Origin: Defluviitaleaceae bacterium
Lineage (GTDB): Bacteria > Bacillota > Clostridia > Lachnospirales > WRAX01
DNA: 12,183 nucleotides
Assembly: GCA_009787945.1 (NCBI GenBank)
Contig: WQSI01000008.1
Coordinates: 12,393 to 24,575 of the forward strand
Direction: 5' to 3'
The notes under the pieces were generated by a model. It had not been told where the DNA came from and ran no database searches. It saw only the letters and a program-made list of their open reading frames with translations. Below are positions 6,899 through 12,183 of this stretch, piece by piece; position 1 is the stretch's first letter; each line of letters starts with the position of its first letter. Position numbers and translations under genes: made by a program.

Positions 6899-7547
6899 GA
6901 ATAAGCAACCTCCTTTCATAAGATATTTTGTGGGGGGCAAAACCCCCATCTATCTGCCTATTTATGAATTCTGCCAAAAGCTGCGGCTTTAAATTTTTGC
7001 CGCTTCCCGCTGAAATCGTTGCGGTTATGGTGTTTCCTTCTCGCTCTATGCTAAAAATATCAGCCTTAATATCAACTGTTTTTGTGCCTTTTTTGCCCTT
7101 TGTTTCCATTTGCATTTCTGGAAGGCTCATCAGCAAGTTAAGGTCTAGTTTATCCAAATTTGGGAAGGTGATACGGTATATGGCTTTAATAACCCTTCCC
7201 GCGGCCGCCTTGCCAGTGTTTGGAACTTCCTTAGCCGATGTAATAAGGATGCCCAGGGGCATTTGAGGGTTTAGGCTTTCAACAATTTGCTCTGGGTTTG
7301 TTGCTTTGGTCAAAAAAACCTCAAAAATCTCACCAAGCCCTGTCATGCCCATGGATAAAGGCAGGGCAATGGACATTAGCTGATGGGGGTTAAACCCTTG
7401 GCTGTATGCTATGGGCAGTTTTGCGCGCTTTAACGCCTTTGCAAACAAATCCTGCAGGTCAAGATGACCAACAAAGCGGGCGCGGTCTTTTTTTGTAAAA
7501 TATATACGGTACCTGTGGTAATTTAATTTACTATCAACGGTTTGCAT
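6876..7547 (-). CDS. TIGR03936/DUF2344 family radical SAM-associated protein
   Basis: This 223-residue protein of unknown activity occurs next to, or fused to, the TIGR03960 radical SAM protein. The family signature is clear at the N terminus: YRIYFTKKDRARFVGHLDLQD, then ALKRAKLPIAYSQGFNPHQ and SIALPLSMGM. The C-terminal half is lysine-rich and ends in a segment (GSGKNLKPQLLAEFI... KISYERRLLI) common in this family. No catalytic motif is recognised, and the GSGK at residues 184-187 is not in a P-loop context. The start at ATG 7547 has GAGG nine bases upstream and overlaps the radical SAM gene by 14 bases. ATG 7562, five codons earlier, is also possible. The fusion seen in other species, as I recall it, suggests the two proteins act together; RNA or ribosome modification is a reasonable guess from the RNase G neighbour, but unproven. 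Confidence 0.88.
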   Translation of the reverse strand: MQTVDSKLNYHRYRIYFTKKDRARFVGHLDLQDLFAKALKRAKLPIAYSQGFNPHQLMSIALPLSMGMTGLGEIFEVFLTKATNPEQIVESLNPQMPLGILITSAKEVPNTGKAAAGRVIKAIYRITFPNLDKLDLNLLMSLPEMQMETKGKKGTKTVDIKADIFSIEREGNTITATISAGSGKNLKPQLLAEFINRQIDGGFAPHKISYERRLLILEENFNK

Positions 7548-9288
7548 GTTTAGAAGCCTCATTTTCCTTGATTAAGTATTCTTTTGGTACGCCAATGTCG
7601 ATAAAATCCCAGGGGAGGATTTCATCATACTCCCTTTGGCGAAAGTTATAAAAATCTATTGACAATCCTGTATTTTCAAAGGCTTTTTGCCATTTTTCCC
7701 AGCTGAAATGCTCACTCCACCCGTCAAACCGCGCACCATTGCGCCACGCGCTCTCAATTAAGTCTGCAATGCGGCGGTCGCCGCGCGCTAATGTGCCTTC
7801 AAGCACAGAAACATCAGAATCATGGTATTTGTAACTAGCACGCTTGCCATTTACCCCTGCCTTTACAGTGCGCTGTTTTCTACTAAATTCATCTACAGAA
7901 TGTTGAGGAAACCATTGAAAGGGCGTAAAAGGCTTAGGCACAAAACAGGAAGCAGAAATGGTGATGCCTGGGGGGCGTTTGCGCTTTTCTTTCGGCAAAC
8001 CATAATAAATCTCCACAATATCATTGGCAAGCTTGCCGATTGCGGCCAAATCCTCATCATCCTCGCCAGGCAAGCCAATAATGAAGTAGAGTTTAAGCCT
8101 ATCCCAACCACCTTCAAAAGCAAGGCAAACACCTTCAAAAATTTCCTCTTCGCTTATGTCTTTGTTGATAATGTCGCGCATTTTCTGGCTTCCGCCTTCT
8201 GGCGCAAAGGTAAGGCTAGACTTGCGCACCTTTTGCACCTTTTCCAGGACGGTTTGGTTTGCCGCGTCAATACGCAGGCTTGGCAGGGAAATGCTGATGT
8301 TTTCACTGGCAAAGCAGTCATTAAGCTTGTCAACAAGCTCGTTTAGGTGTGGATAGTCGTTAGTGGCAAGGGATAGCAGGCTAATTTCTTCATGGCCACT
8401 GGCAGAAAGCAGGCTTTTCGCCTGGCTTACCAAAGTGTCCACTTGCTTATTGCGGTGGGGGCGGTATATATACCCCGCTTGGCAAAAGCGGCATCCACGG
8501 ATGCACCCGCGGAAAACCTCTAAAGCAACACGGTTATGCACAGTTTCGATTAGAGGGACAAGTGCCTTTTCGGGATAATGTGCCTCATCCATATTGCGGA
8601 CTGCCACCTTGCGCACACGGGCAGGGGCGTGGGGATTATTCGGCGTAAAATTAGCAATTGTGCCATTTTCATTATATGCCACGTCATAAAAACTCGGCAC
8701 ATAAATGCCCTGCAAGCCTGCAATCTTCTCTAAAAACTCCCGCTTTGTGCCTTTGTGGTCTTTATGAATATCAAAAACTTGGGGGAAAAGCTCTTCCGCC
8801 TCCCCTATGTAAAAAAAGTCAAAAAAGTCCGCTAAGGGTTCGGGATTGTAGGCACATGGGCCGCCCCCCACAATAAGGGGATGGCTGTCATCACGGTTTG
8901 CTGAGCGCAGGGGCAGACCTGCCAAATCAAGCATATTCAAAATATTTGTATATGTCATTTCATATTGCAGGGTGAAACCAACAAAATCAAAATCTTTCAA
9001 AGGGGTGAAAGTTTCTAGGGATTTCAAGGGCAAGCCTTCCTCCCTCATTATGGCTTCCATGTCGCTCCAAGGGGCGAAAACCCGCTCACAATACACATCG
9101 GCAAGGGTGTTAAACAAGCTGTACAAAATTTGCAGACCATTGTGGCTCATGCCCACCTCATACACTTCTGGGAAGGCAAAGGCAAACCGCGTCTGGACGG
9201 TTTTTGGGTCTTTCACAATCATATTTATCTCGTTGCCCACGTATCTTCCTGGCTTTTCCACCCGCAGCAAAACATCATCACTGTACAT
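7534..9288 (-). CDS. TIGR03960 family B12-binding-domain/radical SAM protein
   Basis: This 584-residue enzyme is predicted to use a [4Fe-4S] cluster and S-adenosylmethionine; the reaction is unknown to me. The cluster motif CIRGCRFC places CxxxCxxC at C262, C266 and C269, preceded by ALEVFRGC as in other radical SAM methylthiotransferase-like proteins. Residues ~15-170 form a Rossmann-like, B12-binding-type domain (FVGFTLQYEMTYTNIL; LIVGGGPCAYNPEPLADFFDFFYIGEAEE) but lack the cobalamin-ligating DxHxxG motif. After the barrel come GLPGEDDEDL and SCFVPKPFTPFQW, typical of the family. ATG 9288 is chosen because GGAGG lies 7 bases upstream and the overlap with the RDD gene shrinks to 11 bases; ATG 9306, six codons earlier, has its own codons inside the ribosome binding site. 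It is followed directly by its usual partner, DUF2344. Confidence 0.93.
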   Translation of the reverse strand: MYSDDVLLRVEKPGRYVGNEINMIVKDPKTVQTRFAFAFPEVYEVGMSHNGLQILYSLFNTLADVYCERVFAPWSDMEAIMREEGLPLKSLETFTPLKDFDFVGFTLQYEMTYTNILNMLDLAGLPLRSANRDDSHPLIVGGGPCAYNPEPLADFFDFFYIGEAEELFPQVFDIHKDHKGTKREFLEKIAGLQGIYVPSFYDVAYNENGTIANFTPNNPHAPARVRKVAVRNMDEAHYPEKALVPLIETVHNRVALEVFRGCIRGCRFCQAGYIYRPHRNKQVDTLVSQAKSLLSASGHEEISLLSLATNDYPHLNELVDKLNDCFASENISISLPSLRIDAANQTVLEKVQKVRKSSLTFAPEGGSQKMRDIINKDISEEEIFEGVCLAFEGGWDRLKLYFIIGLPGEDDEDLAAIGKLANDIVEIYYGLPKEKRKRPPGITISASCFVPKPFTPFQWFPQHSVDEFSRKQRTVKAGVNGKRASYKYHDSDVSVLEGTLARGDRRIADLIESAWRNGARFDGWSEHFSWEKWQKAFENTGLSIDFYNFRQREYDEILPWDFIDIGVPKEYLIKENEASKHANR

Positions 9289-10561
9289 CCTCATCCTCCC
9301 TCCCATCTTCTGTAATCACCTTAGTGTAGGAGAGCATATCCCCCAAGCGGTGGTGCTTTTTGTCAAAAACAATCATCACAAAGCTTACAATATCAACAAT
9401 ACGCAGAACATTGCGCAAAATGGACTTCATTAAGGTAACTGGGCTTCCATCCTCGCTTACAACACGAAGATGCAACAGCTTTTTACCTGGGGTTTGACCC
9501 TGCTCAAAAACCTCAAAATAGATATTATACATGATAAACACAAGGAAGAACGCCACCCCCCAAATGGTGGTAATGCCAAGATGAACCCCATCCTCAAAAC
9601 TTATATTGGTCATCAAAATGAACACAGCGGCAATTGCCCCAGTAATTACAATGGGGATTAGCAAATCCACAGCAACTGCTAAAGTGCGGCTTCCAAGCCC
9701 TGCCTCATAAGGAAAGTCATCAGGAGGGTTAAGGAAGCTTTGAGCTATCACATCAAGCCTTGGGGCTATAAAAATCATAGGCATATAGGCAACCAAAACC
9801 AGCACATAAAACTGGGGCTGTAAAAAGTTGAGAGCATCAGTGATTGCCAAAGGCGAAAACAAAGTGTGCAAAACCACGAATATTACCCCATACATCAGAA
9901 GGTTTATTAATGTCACAACAGTTGTGACGGTGAAAACTTTAAGAAACCCTCTGCCAAGAACAAGGCGGGCACTGGCAAAAATTGCCCCAAAGAAATACCT
10001 TCGCTGTGTCAGCACCAGGTTTGTGGCAAAAAATGACAGGGAGCGGAAGAAAATCAACACAACAACCAAAATACCTATAAATACGGGGGTAAGGTCTAAA
10101 AACAGGTTAAGGTTAAGCAAAGCCACAACGCCAAAGACGGCAAAAACCAGCATAAACATCAAGGTTTGCGCCAAAGATAAGGTAAAGACCCCCCACGCCT
10201 TCCGCAGGGTAAATTTTGCCGCCTGAAGAAAGTCTGGGGTGTTTTCCCCGCAAACAGCAACAGCCGCCGCCCCGTTAAGCATTAAGAAGAAGGTCAAGAT
10301 AGGGAGCAACAAAACCACAAAGCCCCCCAAAAATATCCCGTCAATAACCATGGAGTTGCCTGCAATTTCTGTTCCTGCAAATTCCAAATTAGGCTGCACA
10401 ACCCCAAAACCAAGGGCAATATACCCAATTAAAAACGCAAAAAAACCAATATTAACCAGAGCCGACAAACCAATGTTAAGCCCTAACCTATCCACATATC
10501 TATCCAAGGTAATGTCGCACAAAACCCCTAAACTTTTTCTCTTATTCGGTTCGGTATTCAT
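9278..10561 (-). CDS. RDD family multi-pass membrane protein
   Basis: This 427-residue membrane protein has no known substrate. The C-terminal RDD domain (about 285-415) is well marked: GLGSRTLAVAVDL with R292 and D299, then EQGQTPGKKLLHLRVV (353-368), ILRNVLRIVDI with R383, R387 and D390, and KKHHRLGDML (401-410). The N-terminal 270 residues carry about six more hydrophobic segments (near 30-55, 73-104, 125-150, 157-181, 207-233, 250-265), resembling membrane domains of other multi-pass RDD proteins. There is no signal peptide. ATG 10561 is preferred over the ATG 18 codons upstream because GGGAG lies about 7 bases before it. The gene heads the operon, and its TGA lies within the first codons of the radical SAM gene (11-base overlap), so the two are probably co-translated. 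RDD proteins have been proposed as transporters; no such role is shown here. Confidence 0.88.
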   Translation of the reverse strand: MNTEPNKRKSLGVLCDITLDRYVDRLGLNIGLSALVNIGFFAFLIGYIALGFGVVQPNLEFAGTEIAGNSMVIDGIFLGGFVVLLLPILTFFLMLNGAAAVAVCGENTPDFLQAAKFTLRKAWGVFTLSLAQTLMFMLVFAVFGVVALLNLNLFLDLTPVFIGILVVVLIFFRSLSFFATNLVLTQRRYFFGAIFASARLVLGRGFLKVFTVTTVVTLINLLMYGVIFVVLHTLFSPLAITDALNFLQPQFYVLVLVAYMPMIFIAPRLDVIAQSFLNPPDDFPYEAGLGSRTLAVAVDLLIPIVITGAIAAVFILMTNISFEDGVHLGITTIWGVAFFLVFIMYNIYFEVFEQGQTPGKKLLHLRVVSEDGSPVTLMKSILRNVLRIVDIVSFVMIVFDKKHHRLGDMLSYTKVITEDGREDEDVQ

Positions 10562-10585
10562 ATCCTGCTCCCTTCGACATTTTAT

Positions 10586-10594
10586 ATAGTAACA
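10586..10594 (-). promoter_or_regulatory. Weak extended -10 promoter candidate for the RDD/radical SAM/RNase G operon
   Basis: Read on the minus strand, TGTTACTAT gives an extended -10 (TGn plus TACTAT, one mismatch to consensus) 24 bases before the RDD start codon. The corresponding -35 region is T-rich and matches TTGACA poorly. It lies back to back with the asnS promoter. Confidence 0.28.
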
Positions 10595-10622
10595 TACCCT
10601 GCAAAAAAAATCCACATATTTA

Positions 10623-10651
10623 TTGAAAAAAATCTAAAAGTCTGTTATAAT
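10623..10651 (+). promoter_or_regulatory. Sigma-A promoter of asnS
   Basis: TTGAAA at 10623-10628 and a perfect TATAAT at 10646-10651 are separated by 17 bases, a near-ideal vegetative promoter. Transcription would start near 10658, leaving a leader of only about 22 bases, too short for a T-box. The asnS gene therefore seems not to be under tRNA-sensing attenuation here. Confidence 0.78.
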
Positions 10652-10679
10652 TATTCAAATTACTTAGGAGTTGATGCAA

Positions 10680-12020
10680 ATGAGAACAAGAATAGCGCAA
10701 ATTTACGCTGATGTTACGGCATTTATGGGCAAGGATATAGAGGTCTGCGGGTGGGTTCGCACCCTGCGGGATAATAACCATTTTGGTTTTATCGAGGTTA
10801 ATGACGGCAGCTTTTTTAAGTCTGTTCAAATTGTTTTTGACGATGCACTGCCGAATTTTGCAGAAATTGCTAAATTTGGCGTGGGCAGCGGCATCCGTGT
10901 AAAGGGTGTTGTTGTGGAAAGCCAGGGCAAAGGTCAAACCTTTGAAATTAAGGCTTCCAGCGTTATTTTAGAAGGGGCCGCCCCTCCAGAATACCCTTTG
11001 CAGAAAAAGCGCCATGGTTTTGACTACCTTCGCACCATTTCCCACCTCCGCCCGAGAACCAACACGTTTTCGGCGGTTTTCCGCATACGCTCCTTAGCCA
11101 GTTTTGCCATCCACAAGTTCTTCACAGACAGGGGATTTGTTCACGTTCACACCCCAATTTTAACAGGCATGGACGCAGAAGGGGCTGGGGAAGCCTTCGT
11201 GGTAAACGGCAGTGAGGACTTTTTTGGCAAGCAAACCAGCTTAACAGTTTCTGGTCAGCTTAATGGGGAGGCTTATGCTCTTGCCTTTGGCGATATTTAC
11301 ACCTTCGGCCCTACTTTCCGCGCAGAAAACTCCAACACCTCCCGCCACTTGGCAGAGTTTTGGATGATGGAGCCTGAAATTGCCTTTGCAGAGCTGCCAG
11401 ATGTTATGGAGCTAATTGAGGACATGATGAAATATGTCACCAAATATTGCCTGGATAATGCGCCAGAAGAAATGGAATTTTTTGATAAATTTATCGAAGA
11501 AGGTCTGCTTGATAAGCTGAATAACCTTGTAAGCAGCGACTTTGGGCGGGTAACTTACACAGAAGCTATTGAAATCCTAAAAACCTGCGGGCAGAAATTT
11601 GAGTTCCCTGTAGAGTGGGGCTGTGACTTGCAGTCAGAGCATGAGCGTTATTTATCTGAGCAACACTTTAAAAAGCCTGTGTTTGTTACAGACTATCCAA
11701 AGGACATTAAAGCCTTTTACATGCGCCGTAACGACGACGGCAAAACGGTAGCCGCTTGCGATTTGCTTGCCCCAGGCATTGGCGAAATTGTAGGGGGAAG
11801 CCAGCGGGAAGAGCGTATGGAACAGCTGCTGGAGGGCATGAAAGCCCACGACCTGTCCGAAGAGGACTACTGGTGGTACACAGACCTGCGCCGTTTTGGC
11901 GGGGTTAAGCACGGTGGTTTTGGGCTTGGCTTTGAGAGGTATATTATGTACATCACAGGGATGACCAACATCCGCGACGTTATCCCATTCCCAAGAGCCG
12001 CTAATACTGCGGATTTTTAG
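10680..12020 (+). CDS. asnS: Asparaginyl-tRNA synthetase
   Basis: This class IIb aminoacyl-tRNA synthetase charges tRNA-Asn with asparagine in the cytoplasm, using ATP. The N-terminal OB-fold anticodon-binding domain (about 15-97: IEVCGWVRTLRDNNHFGFIEVNDGS) is followed by the catalytic domain. Motif 2 lies at 213-233 (FRAENSNTSRHLAEFWMMEPE) and motif 3 at 413-420 (GFGLGFER), followed by MTNIRDVIPFPR; these separate AsnRS from AspRS. The 446 residues are slightly fewer than the 466 of E. coli, with no missing motif. AGGAG at 10666-10670 lies nine bases before ATG 10680, so I prefer it over TTG 10671 and ATG 10674, which sit too close. The gene is transcribed alone, divergently from the RDD operon. 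Its presence points to direct Asn-tRNA charging rather than sole reliance on amidation. Confidence 0.97.
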   Translation: MRTRIAQIYADVTAFMGKDIEVCGWVRTLRDNNHFGFIEVNDGSFFKSVQIVFDDALPNFAEIAKFGVGSGIRVKGVVVESQGKGQTFEIKASSVILEGAAPPEYPLQKKRHGFDYLRTISHLRPRTNTFSAVFRIRSLASFAIHKFFTDRGFVHVHTPILTGMDAEGAGEAFVVNGSEDFFGKQTSLTVSGQLNGEAYALAFGDIYTFGPTFRAENSNTSRHLAEFWMMEPEIAFAELPDVMELIEDMMKYVTKYCLDNAPEEMEFFDKFIEEGLLDKLNNLVSSDFGRVTYTEAIEILKTCGQKFEFPVEWGCDLQSEHERYLSEQHFKKPVFVTDYPKDIKAFYMRRNDDGKTVAACDLLAPGIGEIVGGSQREERMEQLLEGMKAHDLSEEDYWWYTDLRRFGGVKHGGFGLGFERYIMYITGMTNIRDVIPFPRAANTADF

Positions 12021-12049
12021 ACTGTACAATGATAATGAATTGCACGTAT

Positions 12050-12135
12050 GGCGGGCAACGGGCGGACAATGCCCGCCCCTACCACGCAATGCGTTACGTT
12101 AACGTACCGAGGTAGGGGCGTGCATTGCACGCCCC
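12050..12135. repeat. GC-rich palindromic repeat after asnS
   Basis: The arm at 12061-12083 matches the reverse complement of 12111-12133 with few mismatches (core ggtaggggcg-gcattg), around a central region holding a perfect 12-bp palindrome, TACGTTAACGTA (12095-12106). Each arm can also fold alone: 12050-12057 with 12070-12077 (ggcgggca/tgcccgcc), and 12115-12123 with 12127-12135 (ggggcgtgc/gcacgcccc, loop att). Composition is far more GC-rich than the flanks. It looks like a dispersed intergenic repeat, but no second copy is in the window. Confidence 0.65.
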
Positions 12136-12162
12136 AGTCCGACAAAGCGACACACCCAAAGA

Positions 12163-12183
12163 CCCCGCCACAACAAGGCGGGG
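12163..12183 (+). terminator. Probable terminator hairpin cut by the window edge
   Basis: CCCCGCC (12163-12169) pairs perfectly with GGCGGGG (12177-12183) around the loop acaacaa. The window ends with the stem, so any T-run cannot be seen. It could end asnS, or a gene arriving from the right on the other strand. Confidence 0.5.

Noticed and set aside
7822..8346. A 174-codon open frame on the plus strand inside the radical SAM gene
   Set aside because: It is fully antisense to a clearly conserved coding region, has no ribosome binding site that stands out, and its translation resembles no family I recognise.
10239..10589. A lysine/threonine/proline-rich open frame opposite the RDD membrane protein gene
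   Set aside because: Antisense of hydrophobic membrane-protein codons commonly gives such biased open frames, and no ribosome binding site or homology is visible.
10652..10679. T-box or other riboswitch leader for asnS
   Set aside because: The strong promoter leaves a leader of only about 22 bases, far too short for a T-box or known riboswitch.
12050..12135. CRISPR array at the right end
   Set aside because: The repeats are inverted rather than direct, with no regular spacer length and no cas genes nearby.

Overview
The window reads as a stretch of chromosome from a spore-forming Clostridia-type Firmicute of roughly mid-40s % GC (an estimate by eye). The evidence is a dipicolinate synthase pair (dpaA/dpaB), a clostridial P-loop ATPase of the PRK06851 type, strong AGGAGG-like ribosome binding sites, sigma-A style promoters, and the clostridial gene order of radical SAM protein, DUF2344 protein and RNase G. 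The genus cannot be fixed from the sequence alone.

Layout. (1) 1-609, + strand: the 3' end of a proton-conducting antiporter/complex-I-like membrane subunit, closed by a hairpin terminator. (2) 650-2003, - strand: dpaA and dpaB, overlapping, which together would make dipicolinic acid for the spore core. (3) 2059-2181: a compact nested inverted-repeat element (MITE-like) filling the divergent gap between dpaA and the next gene. (4) 2223-3281, + strand: an uncharacterised two-module P-loop ATPase whose second module has lost its nucleotide-binding loop; a perfect 19-bp hairpin covers its stop codon. (5) 3461-5641, + strand: catalase-peroxidase katG with its own promoter and a terminator shared with the opposing operon. 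(6) 10561 down to 5720, - strand: a tightly overlapping four-gene operon of RDD-family membrane protein, radical SAM protein, DUF2344/TIGR03936 partner and RNase G. (7) 10680-12020, + strand: asnS with a near-consensus promoter, followed by GC-rich palindromic repeats and a hairpin running into the window edge.

How the genes fit together. DpaA/DpaB are a known two-subunit enzyme of late sporulation. KatG is a stand-alone oxidative-stress unit. The RDD/radical SAM/DUF2344/RNase G operon is the least understood part: every junction overlaps by 11-23 bases, implying co-translation and perhaps a joint RNA-related role. That is inference; I know of no established function for the two middle proteins. 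The RNase G ends just where the family's zinc-link would begin.

No stretch longer than about 220 bases lacks a gene. I found no tRNA, rRNA, CRISPR array, transposase gene or prophage gene. I did not find a clearly new multi-gene defence or mobile system. The best leads are the intergenic palindromic element, the overlapping radical SAM/RNase operon and the degenerate duplicated ATPase.
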